NCBI GenBank assembly: GCA_963808965.1 | Contig: CAWEHU010000028.1 | Location: 1 to 64,000, forward strand | DNA from: CAWEHU01 sp963808965 | GTDB taxonomy: Bacteria > Pseudomonadota > Alphaproteobacteria > Acetobacterales > Acetobacteraceae | Reading direction: 5' to 3' | Length of the DNA stretch: 64,000 nucleotides | In this document: in pieces, positions 8,021 to 17,566 of the stretch | How positions within the stretch are numbered: the stretch's first letter is position 1 | Layout of the letters: each line of letters starts with the position of its first letter | Notes under the pieces: model-generated | What the model saw: the letters and a program-made list of their open reading frames with translations, nothing else | Told to the model about the DNA's origin: nothing | The model's database searches: none | Position numbers and translations under genes: made by a program

Positions 8021-9181
8021 ATGGACAGCCTCTCCGCCAACGTGAGCCTCCACGAGGGTCCGCTCCCGGCCTACCGCGCCTTGGTGCGCGCGGGCGAGCT
8101 GGCCCCCGATCCGGCCCAGGCCCTCGCCGCGATGCGGCTCCAGGATCTTTGGGTGAAGCTGCGCGGCTACGATCCGCCGCCGCGGTCGTCACAGAACGGC
8201 TTTCTGTCCCGCCTGCTGCGCCGCAAGCCCACCGAGGAGGCGGGCGAGGACCGGCCGAATGGGCTCTATCTGGTCGGCGAGGTGGGGCGCGGCAAATCCA
8301 TGCTGATGGATCTGTTCTTCGCCTCGGCCGAAGTGTCCCGCAAACGCCGCATCCATTTTCACCGTTTCATGCAAGACGCCCATGCCCGCGTTCATGCGTG
8401 GCGACGCGCGAACCCGGACGGCGACGATCCGATCCCGCCGCTTGCCGACGCGATCGCGGCCGAAGCGGCGCTGCTCTGCTTCGACGAGTTTCAGGTGAAC
8501 GACATCGCCGACGCGATGATTCTCGGCCGATTGTTTCAGGGGCTGTTCGACCGCTCGGTGGTGGTCGTGTCCACCTCGAACACGATCCCGGACGACCTCT
8601 TCAAGGGCCAGCCCGGCCGAGATGCATTTCTGCCCTTCATCGATCTGATCAAGCGCCGGCTCGACGTGCTGGTGATGGAGGGCGGTCGCGATTTCCGACG
8701 TTCGCGGCTGCGCGGGATGCCGACCTGGTACGTGCCGGCCGACGAACGGGCGGGGCGTGCGCTGGATCGCGCCTTCGCTGAACTGACCGCGAACGCGACG
8801 CCGCGACCCGAGCGGCTGACGGTCATGGGCCGTACTTTGCTGGTCCCCTCGGCTGTGAACCGGGTCGCCCGCTTCGATTTCGCGACGCTTTGCGGCACCG
8901 CTCTCGGGGCCGGCGACTATCTCGCACTCGCGACGCATTTCCACACGCTGGTGCTGGACGATATTCCGCGCCTCTCGCCCGCGAATTACGACGAGGCGCG
9001 TCGCTTCGTGGTCCTGATCGATACGTTATACGATCATCGGGTCAAGCTCATCGCCTCGGCCGACGCGCTGCCGGACGAACTCTATCAGCGTGGCGAGGGC
9101 GCGAAGATGTTCGAGCGCACCGCCTCACGATTGGAAGAAATGCAGAGCCAGGACTGGCTGAGCTTGCCGCACCTGACCTAG
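8021..9181 (+). CDS. zapE: cell division ATPase ZapE (AFG1-like)
   Basis: 386 residues from ATG 8021; an in-frame ATG at 8006 is an alternative. Walker A is GEVGRGKS (about residues 86-93) and Walker B is LLCFDEF (about 151-157), followed by QVNDIADAMILGRLF and the sensor region VVVSTSNTIPDDLFKG. These are the hallmarks of the AFG1/ZapE ATPase family, which in bacteria acts at the FtsZ ring during constriction and under low oxygen. In many alphaproteobacteria it lies beside mdh and the suc genes, as it does here with one hydrolase gene between. Confidence 0.9.
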   Translation: MDSLSANVSLHEGPLPAYRALVRAGELAPDPAQALAAMRLQDLWVKLRGYDPPPRSSQNGFLSRLLRRKPTEEAGEDRPNGLYLVGEVGRGKSMLMDLFFASAEVSRKRRIHFHRFMQDAHARVHAWRRANPDGDDPIPPLADAIAAEAALLCFDEFQVNDIADAMILGRLFQGLFDRSVVVVSTSNTIPDDLFKGQPGRDAFLPFIDLIKRRLDVLVMEGGRDFRRSRLRGMPTWYVPADERAGRALDRAFAELTANATPRPERLTVMGRTLLVPSAVNRVARFDFATLCGTALGAGDYLALATHFHTLVLDDIPRLSPANYDEARRFVVLIDTLYDHRVKLIASADALPDELYQRGEGAKMFERTASRLEEMQSQDWLSLPHLT

Positions 9182-9210
9182 CCGCGGCCACCCCTTGCAC
9201 AGGAGTCTAC

Positions 9211-10035
9211 ATGCCCACCATTACCACCAAGGACGGCACGGAGATCTTCTACAAGGATTGGGGTTCGGGCCAGCCGATCGTGTTCAGCCACGGCTGGCCG
9301 CTCTCGGCTGATGATTGGGACGCACAGTTGCTGTTCTTCCTGCAACAGGGCTATCGCGTTATCGCCCATGACCGCCGTGGCCATGGTCGCTCGACCCAGA
9401 CCGGCGATGGCCACGACATGGATCATTATGCCGACGATCTGGCGGCCCTGACGGCGCATCTCGACCTGACGAGCGCCATCCATGTCGGCCATTCCACTGG
9501 CGGCGGCGAGGTGGTGCGCTACCTGGCTCGGCACGGCGAAAGCCGGGCTGTCAAGGCGGTGCTGATCGCCGCGGTTCCGCCGCTCATGGTCAAAACGGCC
9601 GCGAACCCGCTCGGCCTTCCCAAGGACGTATTTGACGGCTTTCAGGCGCAACTGGCCGCCAACCGTGCGCACTTCTATCGCGACGTGCCGGCCGGCCCTT
9701 TCTACGGCTACAACCGACCGGGCGCTGACGCCTCGGAGGCCGTCATCCAGAATTGGTGGCGCCAGGGCATGATGGGCGGTGCCAAGGCGCATTACGACGG
9801 CATCGTGGCGTTTTCCCAGACCGATTTTACGGAAGACCTCAAGAAGATCACCGTCCCGGTGTTGGTCATGCACAGCGAAGACGACCAGATCGTGCCCTAT
9901 GCCGCCTCCGCGCCGCTGTCTGCCAAACTGCTCAGGAACGGAACTCTGAAAACCTACAAGGGCTTCCCGCACGGCATGCCCACTACGGAGGCGGACACGA
10001 TCAATTCCGACCTGTTGGCGTTCTTCAAGAGCTAG
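9211..10035 (+). CDS. alpha/beta hydrolase, non-haem chloroperoxidase type
   Basis: 274 residues from ATG 9211, which follows AGGAG. The nucleophile elbow GHSTG places Ser95; Asp225 (HSEDDQIVP) and His254 (GFPHGM) complete the triad. The opening YKDWGSGQPIVFSHGWPL and the ending TTEADTINSDLLAFF are typical of the cofactor-free haloperoxidase/perhydrolase group, which hydrolyse esters and can form peracids. The natural substrate cannot be predicted. It follows zapE by about 30 bases and may share its transcript. Confidence 0.87.
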   Translation: MPTITTKDGTEIFYKDWGSGQPIVFSHGWPLSADDWDAQLLFFLQQGYRVIAHDRRGHGRSTQTGDGHDMDHYADDLAALTAHLDLTSAIHVGHSTGGGEVVRYLARHGESRAVKAVLIAAVPPLMVKTAANPLGLPKDVFDGFQAQLAANRAHFYRDVPAGPFYGYNRPGADASEAVIQNWWRQGMMGGAKAHYDGIVAFSQTDFTEDLKKITVPVLVMHSEDDQIVPYAASAPLSAKLLRNGTLKTYKGFPHGMPTTEADTINSDLLAFFKS

Positions 10036-10130
10036 CCACCGCCAAAATCCCAGGCGCAGCCTGGAGACTCGGGCTAGATCATCCACCCGGCTCCGTCTTG
10101 CCGGTTTGGGGTCGATGGGCTTAGCTACAA

Positions 10131-10164
10131 GCGCCTTCCCGCCGGCGGGGTGCCCGGCGGGCGC
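10131..10164. other. GC-rich hairpin upstream of mdh
   Basis: CCCGCCGG (10138-10145) pairs with CCGGCGGG (10154-10161), with a partly alternative outer pairing GCGCC/GGCGC. There is no T run, so this is not a clear intrinsic terminator, but it could end the zapE-hydrolase transcript or lie in the mdh leader. Confidence 0.35.
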
Positions 10165-10226
10165 CGTTCGTTGCGGATGCAGCTAGGCCCCCGCTATCGC
10201 TGGCTTCCAGCCCGAAGGATTTCGTC

Positions 10227-11180
10227 ATGGCCCGCAACAAGATCGCCCTGGTCGGCGCCGGCAATATCGGCGGCACGCTCGCTCACCTCATCGGCCTCAA
10301 GGAACTGGGCGATGTCGCCCTGTTCGATGTGTTCGGCGGCGTCGCGGCCGGGAAGGCGCTCGACCTCATGCAGTCCGGCCCGGTGGACGGGTTCGATGCC
10401 CTGATGACCGGCGGGTCGGACTACGCGGCGATCAAGGGTTCCGACGTGGTGATCGTCACCGCCGGATTCCCGAGGACGCCCGGCATGTCGCGCGACGACC
10501 TCATCGGCAAGAACGCCGGCGTGATCGCGCAGGTGGCGGAGGGCATCAAGACCTACTGCCCCGATGCGTTCGTCATCGTCATCACCAATCCGCTCGATGC
10601 CATGGTCTGGGTGATGCAGCAGAAATCCGGTCTGCCACCGCAAAAGGTCGTAGGCATGGCCGGGGTGCTGGACAGCTCGCGCTTCCGCCTGTTTCTCGCC
10701 CAGGAATTCGGCGTCTCGGTCGAGGACGTGACGGCGTTCGTGCTGGGCGGGCACGGTGACTCGATGGTGCCGCTGACGCGCTACTCGACTGTTGCCGGCA
10801 TCCCGGTGCCCGACCTCATCAAGATGGGCTGGACCACGCAGGACAAGATCGACGCGATCGTAAAGCGGACGGCCAATGGCGGCGGCGAGATCGTCAAGCT
10901 GCTGGAAAAGGGCAGCGCGTTCTACGCGCCCGCCGCGTCCGCGATCGCGATGGCGGAGAGCTATCTCAAGGACAAGAAGCGCGTGCTGCCTTGCGCCGCG
11001 CATCTCACCGGCCAGTACGGGCTCAGCGATCTTTACGTCGGCGTGCCCGTGGTGATCGGTGCGGGCGGCGTGGAACGCATCGTCGAGATCGAGCTGAACG
11101 AGGCGGAGAAGGCGGCCTTCGACAAGTCCTGTGGCGCGGTGAAGGAGTTGATCGAGGCTTCGAGAAAGCTCGTTGGCTGA
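10227..11180 (+). CDS. mdh: malate dehydrogenase
   Basis: 317 residues, the LDH-like MDH of alphaproteobacteria. The NAD site GAGNIGG is at residues 10-16, substrate arginines lie in FPRTPGMSRDD, and the catalytic pair is Asp149 (VLDSSRFR) and His176 (GGHGDSM). It catalyses malate + NAD to oxaloacetate + NADH in the TCA cycle. It is the first gene of the run mdh-sucC-sucD-sucA-sucB-lpd, with 23 bases to sucC, so the second half of the cycle is probably expressed as one unit. Confidence 0.95.
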   Translation: MARNKIALVGAGNIGGTLAHLIGLKELGDVALFDVFGGVAAGKALDLMQSGPVDGFDALMTGGSDYAAIKGSDVVIVTAGFPRTPGMSRDDLIGKNAGVIAQVAEGIKTYCPDAFVIVITNPLDAMVWVMQQKSGLPPQKVVGMAGVLDSSRFRLFLAQEFGVSVEDVTAFVLGGHGDSMVPLTRYSTVAGIPVPDLIKMGWTTQDKIDAIVKRTANGGGEIVKLLEKGSAFYAPAASAIAMAESYLKDKKRVLPCAAHLTGQYGLSDLYVGVPVVIGAGGVERIVEIELNEAEKAAFDKSCGAVKELIEASRKLVG

Positions 11181-11203
11181 TCGCTGGCGGTCGGGGGGAA
11201 GGC

Positions 11204-12400
11204 ATGAACATCCACGAATACCAGGCCAAGGAACTGCTCAAGAAATATGGGGTGGCGGTTCTGGAAGGATATGTCGCCTGGACCCCCGATGATGCCGCGG
11301 AGGCGGCGAGCAAACTTCCCGGTCCCGTCTTTGTCGTGAAGTCGCAGATCCACGCGGGCGGCCGCGGCGCGGGGCGCTTCGCCGACGACCCGAACGGCAA
11401 GGGAGGCGTACGGCTCGCGAAATCGCGCGATGAGGCGCGTGCCGCGGCGGAGGCGATGCTAGGACACACGTTGGTCACGAAGCAGACCGGCGCCGCGGGG
11501 CGGAAGGTGAATCGCGTCTACGTGGAGGCGGGCTGCGACATCAAGCGCGAGCTGTATCTCTCGCTTCTGGTGGATCGCGCGACCTCCCGGATCACCATCA
11601 TGGCGTCCACCGAAGGCGGGATGGAGATCGAGGAAGTCGCGGCCAAGCACCCCGAGAAATTCTGCGCGTCGCCGTCGATCCGGCGACCGGCATTTCCGGC
11701 TATCACGGCCGCCGGCTGGGGTACGGACTCGGTCTGGAAGGAAAGCAGATCACGGCGTTCGGAAAGTTCGTCGCCGCCATGTACCAGGCGTTCGTCGGAT
11801 CTGGATTGCTCGATCATCGAGGTGAACCCGCTCGTCGTCACCGGGGCGGGCGAGGTGGTCGCGCTGGATGCGAAGGTGAGCTTCGACGACAACGCCCTGT
11901 TTCGTCATCCGGACGTGGAAAAGCTGCGCGACGAGTCGGAGGAGGATCCGAAGGAGCTCGAGGCGGCCAAGCACGACCTCAACTACGTCGCGCTCGATGG
12001 CACGATCGGCTGCATGGTGAATGGCGCGGGGCTGGCGATGTCGACGATGGACATCATCAAGCTCTACGGCGCGTCGCCTGCGAACTTTCTCGACGTGGGC
12101 GGCGGGGCGACGAAGGAGAAGGTCACGGCGGCGTTCAAGATCATCCTTTCCGATCCGAACGTGGAGGCGATCCTCGTCAACATCTTCGGCGGGATCATGC
12201 GCTGCGACGTCATCGCCGAGGGTGTGGTCGCGGCGGCGCGCGAGGTGTCGCTGAGCGTGCCGCTGGTGGTGCGGCTCGAGGGTACCAATGTCGATCTGGG
12301 CAAGGATATCCTCGCGAAGTCCGGCCTGCCGATCATCGCCGCCGACAACCTCGCCGACGCTGCCGAGAAGGTGGTCAAGGCCGTGAAGGAGGCTGCGTGA
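11204..12400 (+). CDS. sucC: succinyl-CoA synthetase beta subunit, with an out-of-frame internal segment
   Basis: 398 codons from ATG 11204 (MNIHEYQAKELL), the family's normal length. The ATP-grasp and CoA-ligase parts are clear on both sides (KSQIHAGGRGAGRF; EVNPLVVTGAGEVVALDAKVSFDDNA; NIFGGIMRCDVIA). Between about 11658 and 11800 the frame reads nonsense (KFCASPSIRRPAFP...), while the neighbouring frame gives the expected ILRVAVDPATGISGYHGRRLGYGLGL and AFGKFVAAMYQAFV. One base seems lost near 11658 and one gained near 11797, so the frame recovers without a stop. Forms succinyl-CoA synthetase with SucD. Confidence 0.88.
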   Translation: MNIHEYQAKELLKKYGVAVLEGYVAWTPDDAAEAASKLPGPVFVVKSQIHAGGRGAGRFADDPNGKGGVRLAKSRDEARAAAEAMLGHTLVTKQTGAAGRKVNRVYVEAGCDIKRELYLSLLVDRATSRITIMASTEGGMEIEEVAAKHPEKFCASPSIRRPAFPAITAAGWGTDSVWKESRSRRSESSSPPCTRRSSDLDCSIIEVNPLVVTGAGEVVALDAKVSFDDNALFRHPDVEKLRDESEEDPKELEAAKHDLNYVALDGTIGCMVNGAGLAMSTMDIIKLYGASPANFLDVGGGATKEKVTAAFKIILSDPNVEAILVNIFGGIMRCDVIAEGVVAAAREVSLSVPLVVRLEGTNVDLGKDILAKSGLPIIAADNLADAAEKVVKAVKEAA

Positions 12401-12401
12401 C

Positions 12402-13277
12402 ATGGCCGTTCTGGTCGACGCCGGCACGAAAGTCATCACGCAAGGCTTCACCGGGGCGCAGGGCACGTTCCATTCCGAACAGGCGATCGCCTACGGGACC
12501 AAGGTGGTCGGTGGAATCACGCCGGGGAAGGGCGGCACCAAGCATCTCGATCTGCCCGTGTTCAACACGGTGGCCGAGGCGCGGGAAAAGACCGGCGCGA
12601 CCGCGAGCGCGATCTACGTCCCGCCGGCCTATGCGGCCGACGCGATCCTGGAGGCGATCGACGCCGAGATCCCGCTCATCGTCTGCATCACGGAGGGCAT
12701 TCCCGTGCTGGACATGGTGCGGGTGAAGCGAGCGCTTTCGGGATCGAAGTCGCGGCTTGTCGGCCCGAACTGCCCGGGCGTCATCACGCCGGATGCGTGC
12801 AAGATCGGCATCATGCCGGGACACATCCACCGGCGCGGCAGTGTCGGGATCGTGTCGCGCTCCGGCACCCTGACCTACGAAGCGGTCGCGCAGACCACGG
12901 CGGCGGGGCTGGGGCAAAGCACCTGCGTCGGCATCGGCGGCGATCCGGTGAAGGGCATGGACTTCATCGAGGTGCTGGAGCTGTTCCTCGCCGACCCCGA
13001 AACCAAGCAGATCGTCATGATCGGCGAGATCGGCGGCCAGAGCGAGATCGACGCGGCGGAGTTCCTGGCGCGGAACCGCGTGAAGAAACCGACTGTCGGC
13101 TTCATCGCCGGCGCGACCGCGCCGCCCGGACGGCGTATGGGGCACGCGGGCGCGGTGATCTCCGGCGGCCGCGACACCGCAGGCGCCAAGATGGAAGCCA
13201 TGCGCGAGGCCGGGATCCACGTAGCCGAGAGCCCGGCGGCGCTCGGCAGCACCATGGTAAAGGCGCTCAAGGACTGA
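12402..13277 (+). CDS. sucD: succinyl-CoA synthetase alpha subunit
   Basis: 291 residues, starting one base after the sucC stop. The CoA-binding N-terminus contains GFTGAQGTFHSEQAI, and the phosphohistidine is His248 in GHAGAVISGG; the active-site loop GPNCPGVI is also present. With SucC it converts succinyl-CoA, phosphate and NDP to succinate, CoA and NTP. The sequence is intact, in contrast to its three neighbours sucC, sucA and sucB. Confidence 0.95.
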   Translation: MAVLVDAGTKVITQGFTGAQGTFHSEQAIAYGTKVVGGITPGKGGTKHLDLPVFNTVAEAREKTGATASAIYVPPAYAADAILEAIDAEIPLIVCITEGIPVLDMVRVKRALSGSKSRLVGPNCPGVITPDACKIGIMPGHIHRRGSVGIVSRSGTLTYEAVAQTTAAGLGQSTCVGIGGDPVKGMDFIEVLELFLADPETKQIVMIGEIGGQSEIDAAEFLARNRVKKPTVGFIAGATAPPGRRMGHAGAVISGGRDTAGAKMEAMREAGIHVAESPAALGSTMVKALKD

Positions 13278-13349
13278 GTCGCCGACAGCCGGCGAGCGGC
13301 GATCCTGTGAACCCCGCCGGCCGCTCGTTGCGAGAGGAGGAAGAAGGGT

Positions 13350-16215
13350 ATGGCCGGTGTCGACATTCTCGCCAGTGCCTTCAGCGGCGCGAACGCAGCG
13401 TTCATCGCCGATCTCTACGCCAAATGGGTGGACAATCCGGACGCGGTGGACCCGAGCTTCGGCGACCTGTTCTCCGCGCTCAATGACGAGTCGCGCTCCA
13501 TCCTGACCGACGCCTCCGGGGCATCCTGGGCGCCGCGGCATTTCTCCTTCGCCGAACCGGAGCCGCCGAAACTCAAAGGGAAGCCGGAAGCCGCTGGGAT
13601 CGGCGTCGAACAGGTTCGCGCCGCCATCATCGATTCAATTCGCGCGTTGATGATAGTGCGGGTGTATCGGGTGCGCGGTCATCTGGAGGCGAAGCTCGAC
13701 CCGCTCGGCCTGCAAACGCCGAAATCGCATCCGGAACTGGATCCGAAAAGCTACGGATTCACCGAAGCGGATTTCGATCGGCCCATTTTCATCGACAACG
13801 TGCTGGGGCGGGATACCGCCACCCTGCGCGAGATCATGGCGATTCTGCGCGCCACCTATTGCGGGCCGATCGGCGTCGAGTTCATGCACATCCAGGACCC
13901 GGAGCAGAAGGCCTGGATCCAACGCCGGATCGAAGGCGCGCCGTGGCGGCAGCAGTTCGATGCGGCGGCGAAGCAGCAGATCTTGCGGGAGCTCACCGAG
14001 GCCGAGGGCTTCGAGACGTTCTGCCAGAAGCGCTATGTCGGCACCAAGCGATTTGGGCTTGAAGGTGGCGAGTTCGACGATCCCGGCGCTGCACGCGATC
14101 ATCGGGGTCGCGGCCGCATCGGGCGTGCGCGAGATCGCGATCGGGATGCCGCATCGCGGACGGCTCAACACGCTCGTGAACGTGGTGAAGAAGCCTTTCA
14201 CCGCCGTGTTCAGCGAATTCAGCGGTGCGAGCTTCAAGCCTGACGACGTGCAGGGCTCCGGCGACGTCAAGTATCACCTCGGCACCTCGGCGGATGTCGA
14301 GATCGCCGGGAAGACCGTGCATCTCTCGCTGCAACCGAACCCCTCCCATCTCGAGGCCGTGGACCCGGTCGTCATCGGCAAGGTTCGAGCGCGCCAGGAT
14401 ATGGCGGGCGACACGGGCGGCCGCCGCTCGGTGATGGGCGTCCTGATGCACGGCGATGCGGCGTTCGCAGGGCAGGGTCTCGTATACGAGACGCTGGCGA
14501 TGAGCCAGCTGATCGGATACCGCACCGGCGGGACCGTCCACCTCATCGTGAACAATCAGATCGGCTTCACCACGGTGCCGGCGCACGCCTACTCCGGCCT
14601 CTATTGCACGGATGTCGCGAAGTCGATCCAGGCGCCGATCCTGCACGTGAACGGCGACGACCCCGAGGCGGTGGTGTTCTGCGCCCGTATGGCCGCCGAG
14701 TTCCGGATGCAGTTCGGCACCGACGTTGTGCTCGACCTCGTCTGCTATCGCCGTCACGGACATAACGAGTCGGACGAGCCGGCATTCACGCAGCCGCTCA
14801 TGTATCGGGCCATCCGCAAGCAAAAGACGACGCGGACTCTGTACTCCGAGAAGCTTGCCGCGGAGGGCGCCATACCTCCCGATGGCGGAGCCAAGTTGCT
14901 CGCGGAGTTCGAGGCGCAGCTCGAGAGCGCTTACCAGGGCGCGCAGGGCTACAGACCGAACAAGGCGGATTGGCTGGAAGGCCATTGGAGCGGGTTGCAC
15001 ATCCCGGAAACCGGGATCGAGCAGCACGAGGAGGCGACGGCCGTCCCGCTCGACACGCTACGCGAGATCGGCGCGGCGCTGACGCGTGTGCCTGAAAACT
15101 TCGATGCCAACCCGAAGATCGTTCGGCAGCTCGAAGCCAAGAAGGCGATGATCGACAGCGGCGAGGGCATCGACTGGGCCACCGGCGAGGCGCTCGCCTT
15201 CGGCTCCCTGCTGCTCGAAGGGCATCGCGTCCGGCTGTCGGGCGAGGACGTGCAGCGTGGCACCTTCAGCCAGCGCCATGCGGTGCTGGTCGATCAAACC
15301 AACCAGAACGAATACGTGCCGCTGAACAATATCGCCGGGGAACAGGCCCGGATCGAGATCTACAACTCGCTGCTATCGGAAGCCGGCGTTTTGGGGTTCG
15401 ACTACGGCTACAGCCTCGCCGACCCGCGCACGCTGGTTTTGTGGGAAGGGCAGTTCGGCGATTTCGCCAACGGCGCGCAAGTCATCATCGACCAGTTCCT
15501 CGCCAGCGGGGAAACGAAATGGTTGCGCATGTCGGGTCTGGTGATGCTGTTGCCGCACGGACATGAAGGGCAGGGGCCGGAGCACTCCTCCGGACGGTTG
15601 GAGCGCTATTTGCAGCTCTGCGCCGAACGCAACATGGCCGTGTGCAATCTGACGACTCCCGCGAACTATTTTCACAAGCTGCGCCGGCAACTGAAGCGCA
15701 ATTTCCGCAAGCCGCTCGTGCTGATGACGCCGAAATCGCTGCTGCGGCATAAGCTCGCGGTCTCGACCCTCGCCGAAATGTCGGGGGACAGCGCGTTCCA
15801 GTTCGTCATTCCCGAGATCGACCGGATCGCCAAGCCGGACAAGGTGAAGCGGGTCGTGCTCTGCACCGGCAAGGTGTTCTACGATCTGCTGGCGGAGCGC
15901 CGGGATAGGAAGATCGACGATGTCGCGATTCTGCGGCTGGAGCAGATCTATCCCTTCCCGCAGGCGACGTTGGGACGCCTGCTGGCGACCTATCCGAAGG
16001 CCGAAGTGGTCTGGTGCCAGGAGGAGCCGGAGAACATGGGCGCGTGGCTGTACGCGGACCGGCGCATCGAGAAGGTGCTGGATGGAATCGACGTGAAGGC
16101 CAAGCGTCCCCGCTACGTCGGACGTCCGGCAGCGGCAAGCCCGGCAACCGGTCTGGCGAAAGTTCACGCCAGCGAGCAAGCTAAACTCGTGGCCGAGGCG
16201 CTGAACGCCGATTGA
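13350..16215 (+). CDS. sucA: 2-oxoglutarate dehydrogenase E1, single-base frameshift
   Basis: Start ATG 13350 follows GAGGAGG. Frame 1 gives the N-terminus (FIADLYAKWVDNPDAVDPSF, RVYRVRGHLEAKLDPLGL) up to KRFGLEGGE; the next frame continues STIPALHAIIGVAAASGVREIAIGMPHRGRLN to the end (ALNAD). Deleting one T from GAGTTC at 14070-14075 restores the conserved EGGESTIPAL and a 954-residue protein. The thiamine-diphosphate site and catalytic histidines (GMPHRGRL, HLGTSADVEI, HGDAAFAGQGLVYE) are intact. E1 decarboxylates 2-oxoglutarate and passes succinyl to the lipoyl arm of SucB. Essential in most aerobes, so an assembly error is likely. Confidence 0.9.
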
Positions 16216-16279
16216 GCGGCACGCGAAAGATCGAGCTCGAAGCGCGATACAAGACAAAAGCACTCGAGGGAACGGCTCC

Positions 16280-17559
16280 ATGGCGACCGAGATCAAGGTA
16301 CCCACGCTGGGCGAGAGTGTGACCTCCGCGACGGTGGCGCGCTGGATGAAGCAGGCCGGCGAGGCGGTCGCGGCGGATGAGCCGGTCGTGGAGCTCGAAA
16401 CCGACAAAGTAACTCTGGAGGTGAACGCCCCGGCTGCGGGCGCGCTCAACATCACCGTGCAGGAGGGCGCTGAGGTCGAGCCTGGCGCCGTGCTGGGCGA
16501 GATCGATCCTGCCGGCGCGGCCGCGGCACCGCGCACACCGGAACTGGCAGCCGCCGGTTCCGCGGCGCTGCCGGCTCCGGGTGTTAACCCACCCCCCGTG
16601 TCACGCGGCCCGGTGTCGCGTCCCGCCACACCGCCTGCCGATGTCGTGCAGCTTGGCGGATTCTCAGGCAGCCGCGCATGCGCCGTTCCCCGCGGCCGCC
16701 AAGATCATGGAGGAGCAACGTCTCAGCCCGGCGCAGCTTGGCGCTGGCACGGGCAAGGACGGACGCATCACCAAGGGCGACGTGCTCGCCTTCCTGAGCC
16801 GTCCGCAGCCCGCGCCCGCGCACCGCCCCCGCTGCGCGGGCGCCGCGCGAACCCGACGTGCGCGAGGAACGGGTGAAGATGACCCGCTTGCGCCGCACGA
16901 TCGCCGCGCGGCTCAAGGAGGCCCAAAATACCGCGGCCATGCTCACCACGTTCAACGAGGTGGACATGACGGCGGTGACGGGGCTCCGCAACGAGTATCG
17001 CGATGCGTTCGAGAAGAAGCACAAAGGGGTGCGCCTCGGCTTCATGTCGTTCTTCGTCAAAGCCTGCATCGCGGGCTTGAAGGAGTTCCCCGCTGTCAAC
17101 GCCGAGATCGACGGGGATGAGATCGTCTACAAGAACTTCGTGCATATGGGGATCGCGGTGGGCGGCTCGAGCGGGCTCGTCGTGCCGGTCATACGCGACG
17201 CCGACCGAATGAGCTTCGCCGAGATCGAAAAGAGCATCGCCGATTTCGGCCGGCGGGCGCGCGATGGCGCCCTGAAACTCGATGAGCTGGCGGGCGGCAC
17301 GTTCAGCATCACCAATGGCGGCGTCTATGGCTCGTTGATGTCCACCCCGATCCTGAACCCGCCGCAATCCGGGATTCTCGGGATGCACAAGGTGCAGGAG
17401 CGGCCGATGGCGGTGGGCGGCAAGGTCGAAATCCGGCCGATGATGTATCTCGCGCTCTCCTACGATCATCGCATCGTCGATGGGAAGGAGGCGGTCTCGT
17501 TCCTGGTGCGCGTCAAGGAAGGCGTCGAGGATCCGCGCCGGCTCCTGTTGGATCTGTGA
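16280..17559 (+). CDS. sucB: dihydrolipoyl succinyltransferase E2, two frameshifts
   Basis: The lipoyl domain (KVPTLGESVTSATVARWMKQ; lipoylated Lys in ETDKVTLEV) is in frame 1. The E1/E3-binding domain (FPAAAKIMEEQRLSPAQ, GKDGRITKGDVLAFL) is in frame 2. The catalytic domain (VKMTRLRRTIAARLKEAQN, SYDHRIVDGKEAVSFL with the active His and Asp) is in frame 3. The shifts lie near 16653-16664 and in a C5 run at 16826-16830; removing one base at each gives a normal protein of about 425 residues. The three domains appear in correct order with normal linkers, arguing for sequence error rather than decay. Confidence 0.88.
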
Positions 17560-17566
17560 GCCGGGA

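Noticed and set aside
10131..10164. Rho-independent terminator before mdh
   Set aside because: The hairpin is GC-rich, but no T tract follows; listed only as a hairpin.
12375..13541. 388-codon minus-strand frame opposite sucD and the sucA start
   Set aside because: Composition bias only; the plus-strand genes explain the region completely.
14060..14085. Programmed frameshift in sucA
   Set aside because: No slippery heptamer or downstream structure, SucA is a single continuous protein in the family, and the extra T follows the GANTC pattern seen in unrelated genes.
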